A program made the translations under genes and the position numbers. From an uncultured Lutimaribacter sp. (GTDB lineage: Bacteria > Pseudomonadota > Alphaproteobacteria > Rhodobacterales > Rhodobacteraceae): a DNA stretch of 64,000 nucleotides. Positions 26,432 to 35,588 of this stretch are shown piece by piece. Under the pieces are notes generated by a model. The model did no database searches and was not told the origin of the DNA. It saw nothing but the letters and a program-made list of their open reading frames with translations. The stretch lies in the NCBI GenBank assembly GCA_913061505.1, contig CAJXSO010000013.1, positions 1 through 64,000 of the forward strand, given 5' to 3'. Positions within the stretch are counted from its first letter, which is position 1. Every line of letters starts with the position of its first letter.

Positions 26432-27120
26432 GCGCGCTGCATTGCCAAAAGCGCGCCCAAAAACATTTTATGCAGCCGCTGATATTGCTTGCAGCTGGGA
26501 AAGGTTTCTTGCGCGTCCAACCGCGCTTGCAAGATATCCATATCCAGCATTTTGATCGCGCCTTCCAGCTGTTCGCGATCTAGCGTCAGCGCCGCGGTGG
26601 CGGGGTTTTTCTGCAGATATTCAGTGACTATTGGGCCAATTAGGGACAGATGCGGGTGAAATTCGGTATGGCTTTTGCCATGCTCTTTCCACAGCATCGT
26701 GCAAATCTCGTTGGGCACTGTGCAATTTGCGCTGTAAAAAATATCGGCGGTGAATTTGCAAAACTCTTCCAGGGTCATGGGGCGGTTGCGCAGCTGGTCT
26801 TCGTATACTTTCACCGATAGCAGGCAGGTCAGCTGGTAGCCCTGTATCAAAAACCCGGAAAACCCCTCGAACAGCCGAAAAAATGTAGATCGTGAATAAC
26901 CCGCCTTTTTCGCTAGGTTGGGCACGCTAAACCCTTTCAGGCTTTTGCTGCTGGCAGCCATGCGCAGGGCGGCCAGAAAGAAGGCCTGATAGCGATCGTT
27001 GGCAACAAAGCTGCGCGCCGCTTTTTCGATTTCTGGCAACCACATCTGAATTTGCGTGTCGATATCGGGGATTTCCGATTCGAAGTCGAATTCCGAGATT
27101 TGCGCCAAGGAAGGGGCCAT
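26428..27120 (-). CDS. TetR/AcrR-like transcriptional regulator
   Basis: This protein of about 230 residues has a TetR-type helix-turn-helix that is unusually far from the N-terminus (about residues 55-90, GFSVPNLAKKAGYSRSTFFR); a 45-residue acidic/helical extension precedes it. The C-terminal helical part shows no family I recognise. ATG 27120 was chosen; GTG 27138 or TTG 27150 are possible, and none has a strong ribosome site. It converges on the tup regulator gene. Its target is unknown. Confidence 0.65.
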   Translation of the reverse strand: MAPSLAQISEFDFESEIPDIDTQIQMWLPEIEKAARSFVANDRYQAFFLAALRMAASSKSLKGFSVPNLAKKAGYSRSTFFRLFEGFSGFLIQGYQLTCLLSVKVYEDQLRNRPMTLEEFCKFTADIFYSANCTVPNEICTMLWKEHGKSHTEFHPHLSLIGPIVTEYLQKNPATAALTLDREQLEGAIKMLDMDILQARLDAQETFPSCKQYQRLHKMFLGALLAMQRA

Positions 27121-27442
27121 TGGTATTCTTGTTCCCACGGTTCTACCCAAGCCTCAAATTGGGCCTTGTGCAGTTTTCTGACCTTCATGGTAATACAAGC
27201 CAGTCTCAACTTAAATGTATAAAAAACAAAAAGTTACAGAAATTTTCCCGCATCAGTTTCACGGCAATTGTGCTGCATGGCGGCGCTATTTTATCTTTTG
27301 GTCAATAAACAAGGCTACATTTGACATTAAAATAGCTGGCACGTTTTCAACAGGCACACAGCCGCCACAGCTGGGTGCAATTTAAGGCAGGTTTTACGCG
27401 CATCGCCATGCGCAGCACAGACAGGAAACGACGAACGGAACC

Positions 27443-27562
27443 ATGACTGGGATGACAATTTTATTTTTGGCGGGTTTGCATTTGATGATTGTTTTGGTGG
27501 CTTTTGTGGTGTTGTGCCTGCCGCAGGAAATCAGCTACCACAGCGACGAGCGGCATCCTTAG
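27443..27562 (+). CDS. Small membrane peptide, 39 residues
   Basis: A 39-residue frame starts at ATG 27443 and ends TAG 27562. It has a hydrophobic stretch from about residue 5 to 28 (rich in Leu, Ile, Val and Phe) that would form one membrane helix, then a short polar tail ending HSDERHP. AGGAAA and ACGGAA sequences precede the start. It ends tail-to-tail with dgkA, overlapping by four bases. Composition and position make it plausible, but there is no family evidence. A TTGACA box at 27321-27326 could belong to its promoter. Confidence 0.45.
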   Translation: MTGMTILFLAGLHLMIVLVAFVVLCLPQEISYHSDERHP

Positions 27563-27954
27563 GCGCCGCCCCATAGGTTTGTATAGGCTATGGCGCCCAG
27601 TAGCAGCGCCATTGCCGTCAGCAGAAAAGCAACCGCCGCCGAACCGCAATCTTTGGCGTATTTGCCCATCTCAGACCATTGCGGCGACACATGATCAACG
27701 ATTTCCTCGATCGCGGTGTTCAGCGCCTCGACGGCCAGCAGCACCAAGGCCAGCACCCCAAAACCCACAAACTGAAACAGCGTGGCGCCCATCCAGGCCA
27801 GCGCGATCAGGCACAAAACGCCCCCCAGCAGTTCCAGGCGAAACGCGGTTTCGCGCCACAGCCGGGCAAAGCCGCCCGCAGAAAATTGCGCGGCATCAAT
27901 GATATGCGCCAGCCCCTTGCGGTTGCGCGGCATGTTTGGCTGTGGCTGTGTCAT
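27559..27954 (-). CDS. dgkA: Diacylglycerol kinase (DgkA family)
   Basis: This 131-residue integral membrane kinase has three predicted helices and the DgkA signature EALNTAIEEIVDHVS with the catalytic and metal-binding glutamates, then EMGKYAKDCGSAAVA. It phosphorylates diacylglycerol to phosphatidic acid. Its ATG follows the eptA-like stop by three bases, so the two are one operon. DgkA would recycle the diacylglycerol released when phosphatidylethanolamine donates its head group in the EptA reaction. Confidence 0.93.
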   Translation of the reverse strand: MTQPQPNMPRNRKGLAHIIDAAQFSAGGFARLWRETAFRLELLGGVLCLIALAWMGATLFQFVGFGVLALVLLAVEALNTAIEEIVDHVSPQWSEMGKYAKDCGSAAVAFLLTAMALLLGAIAYTNLWGGA

Positions 27955-27957
27955 GGT

Positions 27958-29571
27958 TTACCCGTTTTCTTTGCAGCCTGCGGCAAGGTTCAGCTGTGGG
28001 TCAAGCACGTTGGTGTGCAAATCAAGCAGCCCCATCACCGTGTGAAACAGCGCATCTTGCGAGGTGGGCTGTGCCTGGCGCTGGCGCAGGCAATCATGGG
28101 TGATGCCCATGCGCCTTTGGTAAGACTGGCCAAGCCAGATGATGAAGGGCACTTTGGTTTGCACCTCGGGGGCCAAGAATTTGGGCACGCCATGCAAATA
28201 CAACCCCCCTTCGCCCAGCGATTCGCCATGGTCTGACATATACAGCATGGCGGTATCCACGTTTTGGGCCTGGCCCAGAATATCGATGGTTTGCGACAGC
28301 ACGTAATCGGCCTCGACAATGGTGTTGTCATAGGCATTTACAATCTGCTCAACGGTGCAATCGGCAAATTCGGCGGTGTCGCAGGTGGGCTGAAACAGCG
28401 CCCGTTCGGGCAGGTAGCGCAGGTAATAGGCGGGGCCGTGGCTGCCGATCATGTGCAAAACCAGCAGCGTATCTTCCTTGGCCTCGGCCAGCGTTTTGCG
28501 GATGAGCGGCAGAAAGATGGCATCGGTACATTCCCCGGTTTGGCATGCCTCTGGCGCCCATTCCTCTTGCACGCGGCCCCATTGATGAAACCGCATCACC
28601 GCCTGATCACCGGTGTTATTATCCCACCATTGCACGTTGAAACCGGCCTTGGCGATGGCATCTACCAGGTTTTCCGAGCTGAGATAAGCGGTGCGCGAAT
28701 AGGCCTTTTCGCTAAAGGGTGAAAACATGCAGGGCACAGACACATTCGTAAGCGTGCCGCACGAGGTGGTATCAGAGAAATAGACAAGGTCGCGCTTGGC
28801 CAGCTCGGGCGTGGTTTGGCGCGGCCCACCGCCCAGGCCAAAGTTTTGCGCCCGGGTCGTTTCGCCGACAAACAGCACAAAGACCACAGGCTTATCCGTT
28901 TGCGCCAGCCGCGGCCCGCGTTGAATATCGCTGGCAATCGGCTGCACCTCGGTTTTGATGCCGCCATATTCCAGTTTGATATATTTAAACACCGCCGAAA
29001 TTGTGGCGCCTGGTTGATACGAGGCCATCAGCGCCTTGTTTTCGCGAATGGCGGCGGAATAGGTTTTGTAATCGGCGTAAAGAAAGGCCAGCATCACGGC
29101 AAAGCCCAATGCCATGCCAGCGGGCCAGCGCCACAGTTGATGCACCAAGCGGCGTTTTTGCACGGGCAGTTTCAGCACCAAAATCGCCGGCAAAACGCCC
29201 GTCAGGGCGATCGTTGTTACCATATCCAAGGTTAACAGGTGCTTTGATTCTGTCACCGTGGTTTCCAAGATGGTGCGCACCATCTCGCGGTCGATGATCA
29301 CGCCGAATTTCGCCTCGTAAAAGCTGGCCGAGGCGGAAACGACAATCAGCAAGGCTGCCATGGGCCGCTGCACAGGGCCGGGGGCCAGAAATTCCAGCAC
29401 AAACAGCGTCAGCCCCCAAACCGCCCCTGCAAGCCCCAGCGCCGCGATGGTTTCGCCGGGAAAAATACCGCTGAGATGCCCCCAAAACCCGCCGTTCAAC
29501 ACAGCCATGATATAAGTGGCAACAGCTGCATTTAGCAGCAACGGGGGAACACCGTTGGAAAAACGAAACAT
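27958..29571 (-). CDS. eptA: Lipid A phosphoethanolamine transferase (EptA/MCR-like)
   Basis: This inner-membrane enzyme of about 537 residues has five N-terminal membrane helices (residues 1-165) and a periplasmic alkaline-phosphatase-fold domain. Zinc and catalytic residues are visible: Glu237 in VGETTR, the presumed nucleophile Thr275 in SCGTLTN followed by VPCMFSP, and the SDHGESLGE metal motif. It should transfer phosphoethanolamine from phosphatidylethanolamine to lipid A, lowering surface charge and sensitivity to cationic peptides. ATG 29571 has AGGA at good spacing; ATG 29577 is too close to it. Other phosphoethanolamine acceptors cannot be excluded. Confidence 0.88.
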   Translation of the reverse strand: MFRFSNGVPPLLLNAAVATYIMAVLNGGFWGHLSGIFPGETIAALGLAGAVWGLTLFVLEFLAPGPVQRPMAALLIVVSASASFYEAKFGVIIDREMVRTILETTVTESKHLLTLDMVTTIALTGVLPAILVLKLPVQKRRLVHQLWRWPAGMALGFAVMLAFLYADYKTYSAAIRENKALMASYQPGATISAVFKYIKLEYGGIKTEVQPIASDIQRGPRLAQTDKPVVFVLFVGETTRAQNFGLGGGPRQTTPELAKRDLVYFSDTTSCGTLTNVSVPCMFSPFSEKAYSRTAYLSSENLVDAIAKAGFNVQWWDNNTGDQAVMRFHQWGRVQEEWAPEACQTGECTDAIFLPLIRKTLAEAKEDTLLVLHMIGSHGPAYYLRYLPERALFQPTCDTAEFADCTVEQIVNAYDNTIVEADYVLSQTIDILGQAQNVDTAMLYMSDHGESLGEGGLYLHGVPKFLAPEVQTKVPFIIWLGQSYQRRMGITHDCLRQRQAQPTSQDALFHTVMGLLDLHTNVLDPQLNLAAGCKENG

Positions 29572-29768
29572 GGTCATCCTGATATTTTGTTATGCACCAC
29601 CTTTTGGCGCACTGCCGCGCCTCTCCTACAGCGGTATCTGCGCGCCGCCAATGTAACTGAGGTTATAGGCCACTATGCTTGCGCAAAAATTTGCCCCTTT
29701 GGCGGGCTAGTCATGCTGCCAGTTTTCAGATTAACCTTTTCCAAAGGGTTCACCGGGGGGCAGCAGGC

Positions 29769-30755
29769 ATGCCAAAAGCGGCGCTGATTGATGGGCTTCA
29801 ATACGCCAATTGGTCTGAGAAGATTTTTCAGCAAATGCGCCAGGGCGGTGTGGATGCGGTGCATGTTACCATCACCTATCACGAAACATTCCGCGAAACC
29901 GTGGCCAATATTGAAAAATGGAACCGCTGGTTTGAACGCTACCCCGACCTGATTTTTCAGGGCCATAGCGCCGCCGATATTGAGCTGGCCCAGAAAACCG
30001 GGCGCACAGCTATTTTCTTTGGGTCGCAAAACCCCTCGTGTATCGAAGACGATATCGGGCTTGTGCAGGTTTTGCACCAGCTTGGCCTGCGCTTTATGCA
30101 ACTGAGCTATAACAACCAGTCGCTGCTGGCGACGGGGTGTTACGAAGACGACGATACAGGCCTTACCCGCATGGGCCGCGCTGTTGTGGCCGAAATGAAC
30201 CGCGTAGGCATGGTGGTAGATATGAGCCATTCTGCCCAGCGTTCCACCCTAGAGGCGATCGAACACTCCAGCCGGCCCATCGCCATCACCCATGCCAACC
30301 CCCACAGCTGGCACCCCGCGCTGCGCAACAAAAGCGATGATGTCTTGCGCGCCTTGGGTGAAACCGGGGGCATGCTGGGGTTTTCTATCTATCCCCACCA
30401 TCTGCAAAATGGCCCGGCCTGCACCTTGGCCAGCTTTTGCGATATGATCGCCCGCACCGCCGATCTTATGGGGCCTGAAAATATCGGTATTGGCACCGAT
30501 CTGTGCCAAGATCAGCCCGATAGCGTGGTAGAGTGGATGCGTGTCGGGCGCTGGACCAAATCCATCGACTATGGCGAGGGCAGCGCCACCAACCCCGGCT
30601 TTCCGCCGATGCCAGATTGGTTTCAAGACAACCGCCATTTCGGCGCCATTCGTCAGGGCCTGCGGGCCAGCGGGCTGGATGATGCCGCGATAGATGGTGT
30701 GATGGGCGAAAACTGGCGCCGGTTTTTCGCCCACAGCTTTCAGCCCCAGCCCTAA
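29769..30755 (+). CDS. M19 (renal dipeptidase) family protein lacking some metal ligands
   Basis: This protein of about 328 residues has the M19 amidohydrolase fold. Conserved pieces are MVVDMSHS (His ligand), AITHANPHS (second His), LRNKSDD, ETGGMLGF and IGIGTDLCQ (Asp). The N-terminal His-x-Asp pair of active dipeptidases is replaced (DGLQYAN instead of DGHxD), and the bridging Glu of the IEG motif is not evident (FFGSQNPS). It may therefore bind metal differently or act on something other than dipeptides. ATG 29769 follows GGGGGG; a longer frame lacks a ribosome site. It heads a run of three genes with two proteins of unknown function. Confidence 0.72.
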   Translation: MPKAALIDGLQYANWSEKIFQQMRQGGVDAVHVTITYHETFRETVANIEKWNRWFERYPDLIFQGHSAADIELAQKTGRTAIFFGSQNPSCIEDDIGLVQVLHQLGLRFMQLSYNNQSLLATGCYEDDDTGLTRMGRAVVAEMNRVGMVVDMSHSAQRSTLEAIEHSSRPIAITHANPHSWHPALRNKSDDVLRALGETGGMLGFSIYPHHLQNGPACTLASFCDMIARTADLMGPENIGIGTDLCQDQPDSVVEWMRVGRWTKSIDYGEGSATNPGFPPMPDWFQDNRHFGAIRQGLRASGLDDAAIDGVMGENWRRFFAHSFQPQP

Positions 30756-30779
30756 CCCTGCCTGCCAAGGTGCCATGCC

Positions 30780-32453
30780 ATGACACAGCCCCACAGCCAG
30801 CCGGCCACCCCCCGCAGCTATTACCGTAGCCCGGCGCAGGTGATGCGCCTTGCGCGTATGGGCAGTGCGCACCCCATGCGCCTGTCGTTTTTGCGCATTT
30901 TGCTGCGTCGCGTGGCGCAAGAAAACTGGCGGTTTGACCGCCCGATTTGGCAGGTTGATGCGCGCGGTGTGGGCCGTGCGGTATATTGCGCCCATGGGCC
31001 ACAGCGCAGCTATAGCCTGGTGGCCTTTGCCCATGATCTGCCCGATCACATGCGATCAGATCGGGTGATTGCCACCGCCTGGGATGCCACATTTGCCCTG
31101 TTCGATGGTGTGCCCAGCCCCCAAGATCTGGACCGCCTGCAAGAAAACGTGCCCCTGCAAGAGGCAGGCCGCATCGGCCCGCGCGAACTGACGCTAAGCC
31201 GGGCTAACCGCTCGGTTCGGCTGTTTTCCCATGTTGTTGGTGCCTTGGCGCAGGGCCAGCAGCCCGATTTGGCCGAATTGCAAGATGTGGGCTACCTGAT
31301 GCGCACAACGGCCGTCTATGGCGCCGGTAAATTTGGCGCCGCCGATCGCGCGGCGATTGCCCAGCGCCCGGAAATGGCCGCGCCCTTTCAGGCCGAAATG
31401 CTAACGGTTTGGCTGATACGTTGGTTTACGGTGGATATCGTCAATCATCTGGCGGCCCAGCAGGGGGGCGCGCAGGCGGTGGCCTTGGCGCCAGAACTGT
31501 GCCGCCAATTGGGGGTGGGCAATTCCACGGGCCTTGGCATGGCACCGTTTTTGGTGCGCCATCCGGTGCTGTTGAACAACTGGATCTTTGCCCGCGAAGA
31601 GGCGCTGGCGCGGGTGCGCGCCCTGCCTATCGCCACGCCTGCACAGCTGGCAGGGCTGCAGGCCGCCTTGGCCGATGCCCAGGAAAACGCCAGCACTTGG
31701 CGTTCGTCGCATCCTGTGCAGGTGGAAAAGCTGGCCAGTCTTAGGGCCGATTTGACCCGTATCAGAGACTATATCGAAACCTGGCCCAGCCATGCGCCCC
31801 AGCCTTGGAATGCGCTGTGGCACTGGGGCGAAGCCACCCTTAGCCTAGAGGGGCAAGAGGCGCTGTTGGCCCTGATGCTAGAGCCGCATGGCGATTTGGT
31901 CGATGGTTTGGCAGAGTGCCTCAGCGCCGACGAGCAGGCCAGTTTTCGCATCAACGGCGCCCTGCCTTTGGGCCAGCTACGCCAGATTTTGGTGCAGCAT
32001 TACGCATGGGCGCTGCGCATCGATTTTTCGCAGCCGGCGCAGATGGCCCGGTTTTGGTATGTCTCCGAAGAAAAGCTAGAGCCGCGCTTGGGCGATCGCC
32101 ACGCCGAGCCGGGCGCCGAGCTGGAACAGCCCCTGGCCATCGCCCATTTGGTGCAGGCGCTTTGGGCCGATCTGCAGGCGCAGCCCGATACCCTGCCTTT
32201 GGCCAGTTTCCTGATGGCCCATCCGCAGCATCGTTTGGTGGTGCGGCGGGTGCTGCGTGCGCCCAGCCACCCCTTTGCCGAGGTGCAAGATAACCTGATC
32301 GCCGATACCATGCTGCCGATTGATTTGATGCGGTGCAAACTGGCGTTTTTTGGTGCCAGCCATTTTGACCCGCGCTCAGATAAATGGGTGCGCATCAGCC
32401 TGTTTCGCGGCATGCCCTACCCCACAGAGCTGGCCCAGGGTGCCCCGGCATGA
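30780..32453 (+). CDS. Conserved protein of unknown function, 557 residues
   Basis: I do not recognise a domain with a known activity. The protein is soluble, with no signal peptide or membrane segment, and rich in Ala, Leu and Gln. The N-terminal 120 residues are Arg/Trp/Tyr-rich (VAQENWRFDRPIWQVDARG, then VYCAHGPQRSYSLVAFAHDL). A central region carries GNSTGLGMAPFLVRHP, and the C-terminus ends KWVRISLFRGMPYP. Its stop overlaps the start of the next gene (ATGA), so the two proteins are probably made together. From memory, similar proteins occur beside DUF3726 genes in roseobacters; their function is undescribed. Confidence 0.75.
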   Translation: MTQPHSQPATPRSYYRSPAQVMRLARMGSAHPMRLSFLRILLRRVAQENWRFDRPIWQVDARGVGRAVYCAHGPQRSYSLVAFAHDLPDHMRSDRVIATAWDATFALFDGVPSPQDLDRLQENVPLQEAGRIGPRELTLSRANRSVRLFSHVVGALAQGQQPDLAELQDVGYLMRTTAVYGAGKFGAADRAAIAQRPEMAAPFQAEMLTVWLIRWFTVDIVNHLAAQQGGAQAVALAPELCRQLGVGNSTGLGMAPFLVRHPVLLNNWIFAREEALARVRALPIATPAQLAGLQAALADAQENASTWRSSHPVQVEKLASLRADLTRIRDYIETWPSHAPQPWNALWHWGEATLSLEGQEALLALMLEPHGDLVDGLAECLSADEQASFRINGALPLGQLRQILVQHYAWALRIDFSQPAQMARFWYVSEEKLEPRLGDRHAEPGAELEQPLAIAHLVQALWADLQAQPDTLPLASFLMAHPQHRLVVRRVLRAPSHPFAEVQDNLIADTMLPIDLMRCKLAFFGASHFDPRSDKWVRISLFRGMPYPTELAQGAPA

Positions 32454-33109
32454 GCAAGGCTGCGCTGCTGTCATTATCGCTGACCGAGGCCGATGCCCTG
32501 GCCCAAAAGGCCGCGCGCGGTGCGGGCCTTGGCTGGGGCATGGCCGAAGAGGCGGGATATGCGGTGCGCTGGTTATCTGCCCATGGCGCCGATGGGCTGG
32601 GTGCGTTGCTGGCGTGCCTTACCACCCAGCGCAGCGCGCCCAAGCTGGCACAGGGCCAAATTGCAGGGCAGGGGCAGGGGCCGCTTTGCCCGCTGGAAAC
32701 AGGCTCTGTTCTGCTGGATAGTGCCGAAATTGAAAATGGCCCGCTATCTGGCAGCCTGCTGTTGGCGCCCCTGTGCCAGCCGCTGTTGCTGCTGCCGTTT
32801 TTGGCGCAGGCGGGCAGTGTTTTGGGCCAGCAACTGGTGCTGTCCTATCGCGGTGGCACGGTGGCATTGCCAACGCCTGCTATTCTGCCGGCGGTGCAGC
32901 AGGCATTTTGTGGCCCTTTCCAGCTGTCTTTGGCGGGGCCATTGGGGCCAGAATGGCCAGGGCCAAACGCCCCTTTGCCACAGGGCCGCGCCACCTGTGA
33001 CGGGCCAACGCTGGCCGCGCTTGATGCGCTGGCGCTGAAAACCACTGTTCCCGCCACCGAGGCCAGCCGCCAAAGCGGGGCAGGGGCGGGCACCAACGAT
33101 AACGACTAG
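32450..33109 (+). CDS. DUF3726-like protein
   Basis: This 219-residue protein starts SLSLTEADALAQKAARGAG and GLGWGMAEEAGYAVRWL, the pattern I associate with family DUF3726. The remainder is hydrophobic-rich, Ala/Leu/Gly/Pro-laden and without clear catalytic motifs. ATG 32450 overlaps the previous stop; the earlier frame start at 32384 has no support. It forms a coupled pair with the 557-residue protein. The 3' end overlaps the convergent LDH2-type gene by four bases. Function unknown. Confidence 0.7.
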   Translation: MSKAALLSLSLTEADALAQKAARGAGLGWGMAEEAGYAVRWLSAHGADGLGALLACLTTQRSAPKLAQGQIAGQGQGPLCPLETGSVLLDSAEIENGPLSGSLLLAPLCQPLLLLPFLAQAGSVLGQQLVLSYRGGTVALPTPAILPAVQQAFCGPFQLSLAGPLGPEWPGPNAPLPQGRATCDGPTLAALDALALKTTVPATEASRQSGAGAGTNDND

Positions 33110-34092
33110 GCGCCCTGGCCCAGCGCCACCAGTTTTTGCCACAGCGCATCGGGCACATCTACAGTTTGGGCAGGCTGTCGGTTTTGCCCGGGCAGGCGGG
33201 CACCCTCGTCTGCGGCCACGGCATCGGCTAGCCGGGCCAGGCGGGTGGTGAACTGATCGCCAAAGCTGGTGGTATCGATCAGCAAATACATCTGCCCCAG
33301 CCGGTGTGGCGGGCCATCGGGCAGCTTTAGCCCGCCGACATCCAGCGAATTGACAGAGCCAGTCATTGCCGCGGCCAGCAGTTCGACCATAATGCCAAGG
33401 CCCCAGCCCTTGTAGCCGCCGGCGCTGCACAGGCTGCCGCGCAAGGCTGCGTCTGGGTCGGTGGTTGGGGCACCGTTTTCATCGACGGCCCAGCCCAGCG
33501 GTATGGGCTCATTTGCATATTTGGCCATGGTGATCTTGCCCAATGCCACCGCTGATGTGGAGAAATCGAAATGCACAGCCAGCCCGCCCTGGCCATCGGG
33601 CACCGACATGGCCATGGGGTTTGTGCCAATGACACGGGTTTTGCCCCCCGGCGCTGCCACCACCGGCGAGGCATTGGTAAAGCCCAGCCCAATAAGCCCG
33701 GCACGCCCGATTTGTTCGGTGAAATAGCCCAAAGATGTGCAGGTATGGCTTTGCGCCACGGCCAACATGGCCACACCGTTTTTGCGGGCCGTATCAATGG
33801 CCAAATCCCGCGCGGCGGCAAAGGCAGGTTGGGCAAAGCCGCATTTGGCATCGGCCAGCACCGCGGCGGGGCGCGGCTGGGTAATGGCGGGCTGCACCTG
33901 CCCATCAACCCGGCCACTGGCCAGCTGAGTGCAATAGCTTTCTACATATTGCAGGCCGCAGATGACATTGCCGTGCTGTTCGGAATGGGTGGTTGCCTTT
34001 GCCACCTCGTCTGCCTGCCATGCGCCTGCGCCATGGGCCAAAAGTGCCTTTTTAGTGACTGAAAAAATATCTTCTGCGTGGCGTTGGGTCAT
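33106..34092 (-). CDS. LDH2/malate dehydrogenase family NAD(P)-dependent oxidoreductase
   Basis: This 328-residue protein is of the LDH2_OREDX (YlbC/ComC/DpkA) family, which has an unusual NAD(P)-binding fold. Family landmarks are SEQHGNVICGLQYVE, QSHTCTSLGYFTEQIGRAG, GFTNASPVVAAPGGK and GTNPMAMSVP, and the C-terminal GYKGWGLGIMVELLAAAMTGS. Members reduce 2-oxo acids, ureidoglycolate or cyclic imines such as piperideine-2-carboxylate. It is divergent from the old-yellow-enzyme gene and converges on the DUF3726-like gene. Its substrate is open. Confidence 0.87.
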   Translation of the reverse strand: MTQRHAEDIFSVTKKALLAHGAGAWQADEVAKATTHSEQHGNVICGLQYVESYCTQLASGRVDGQVQPAITQPRPAAVLADAKCGFAQPAFAAARDLAIDTARKNGVAMLAVAQSHTCTSLGYFTEQIGRAGLIGLGFTNASPVVAAPGGKTRVIGTNPMAMSVPDGQGGLAVHFDFSTSAVALGKITMAKYANEPIPLGWAVDENGAPTTDPDAALRGSLCSAGGYKGWGLGIMVELLAAAMTGSVNSLDVGGLKLPDGPPHRLGQMYLLIDTTSFGDQFTTRLARLADAVAADEGARLPGQNRQPAQTVDVPDALWQKLVALGQGA

Positions 34093-34332
34093 GGTTTATC
34101 CTGCTTTTGGGCGGGTGGCATTTCAGGCAAGGCGCCTTTGCACCCAAGGTTAACCGCCAAAGCCCCCCCGCCGCAACCAAACTGGCCTTATCCCTGCCAG
34201 GCCTTGGCGGGGGCGGGTTTTGGCCTATCTGCCACCCTTGCCCGCCCGCGCGCGCGCCCCGTGTTTCTGCTGTCTTGGCAAATCGTGGCAGACAGGGTGC
34301 AATGGCGAAAACGCCACCAACAGGAGACACCA

Positions 34333-35478
34333 ATGCCCACTGCCCCATATCTTTTTCAGCCCTTCACCCTGCGTGGCATGGTGGCCAAAAACCGCGTGGT
34401 GATTTCGCCTATGTGCCAATATTCCGCCCACGAGGGGCATTTGGAAGATTGGCATTTGGTGAACCTGGGCCGCTTTGCCATGGGTGGGGCAGGTATCATT
34501 ATAACCGAGGCGACTGCGGTGCAAAAAGATGGCCGTATCACCCATGGTTGCCCGGGCCTGTGGGATGATGCGCAGATCATTGGCCATGCCCGTGTTGCGC
34601 AGTTTTGCCGCCGAAACGGGGCTGTGGCCGGTATTCAGCTAGGGCATGCAGGGCGCAAATCGGGTATGCAACGCCCGTGGTATGGCAATGGCCCGCTGAC
34701 CGCCGCCGATACCGCGCGGGGCGATATGCCCTGGCCGCCTGTTGGCCCCTCGGCTGTGCCCGTGGCCGAAGGCTGGCCCGCCGTTCATGCCCTGACATTG
34801 CCTGAAATAGAGACGCTTTTGGAAAGCTACGCCGCCGCGGCCCGGCGTGCTGTGGCGGCGGGCTATCAGCTGATCGAAATTCATGGTGCGCATGGCTATT
34901 TGGTGCATAGCTTCCTGTCGCCCCTATCGAATTTCCGCACCGATGCCTATGGCGGCAGTTTGGAAAACCGCATGCGGCTGGCGCTGGATATTGCCCGCAC
35001 GGTGCGGGCGGCTATTCCTGATGATATCGTGTTGTCGTTCCGCACCTCGGCGGTAGATGGCGACGAAGAGGGGTGGCAATTGTCTGATACGGTGGTATTG
35101 GCGCAGCAGCTCAAAACATGTGGTGTAGACCTGATCGATTGCTCATCAGGTGGCATTGCAGGGCCTGCCACCTCGGCCCGGGGTGGCAAACGGCAGCCGG
35201 GCTTTCAGGTGCCTTTTGCCGAAACCGTGCGTGCGCAGGCCGATATGCCCACCATGGCTGTGGGCCTGATCACCCACCCCCAGCAAGCCGAAGATATTTT
35301 GCAAGCGGGCCAGGCCGACCTGATCGCGATTGCCCGCGAGGCGTTGGTAAACCCAATGTGGGCGCTGCACGCCAGCCAATATCTGGGCCATGATACCGAA
35401 TTTTCCGATTGGCCCGCACAATCGGGTTGGTGGTTGAATGTGCGCGCCGGGAATTCGGAATTCTACCAACCAGATTAG
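34333..35478 (+). CDS. NADH:flavin oxidoreductase (old yellow enzyme, YqjM-like)
   Basis: This FMN-dependent ene-reductase of about 381 residues has a TIM barrel beginning FQPFTLRGMVAKNRVVISPM with CQYSAHEGHLEDWH, which is characteristic of the thermophilic-like/YqjM class with the active-site Cys. The substrate-binding pair lies in IEIHGAHGYLVHSFLSP, and SNFRTDAYGGSLENR follows. It reduces activated C=C bonds. ATG 34333 follows CAGGAGA; the long upstream extension is not coding. It precedes a GMC oxidoreductase gene and an enolase-superfamily gene in the same direction. Confidence 0.9.
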   Translation: MPTAPYLFQPFTLRGMVAKNRVVISPMCQYSAHEGHLEDWHLVNLGRFAMGGAGIIITEATAVQKDGRITHGCPGLWDDAQIIGHARVAQFCRRNGAVAGIQLGHAGRKSGMQRPWYGNGPLTAADTARGDMPWPPVGPSAVPVAEGWPAVHALTLPEIETLLESYAAAARRAVAAGYQLIEIHGAHGYLVHSFLSPLSNFRTDAYGGSLENRMRLALDIARTVRAAIPDDIVLSFRTSAVDGDEEGWQLSDTVVLAQQLKTCGVDLIDCSSGGIAGPATSARGGKRQPGFQVPFAETVRAQADMPTMAVGLITHPQQAEDILQAGQADLIAIAREALVNPMWALHASQYLGHDTEFSDWPAQSGWWLNVRAGNSEFYQPD

Positions 35479-35588
35479 GCCGCTGCGTCACAGCCTCATT
35501 TGCGGGGTCTGTTGAAAATTCCATTTGGAAAAGCCCAAGGCTTTTGTCAGGGTTCCCAGCGGAACACTGTTTTGGGGCAGGCGGTTAC

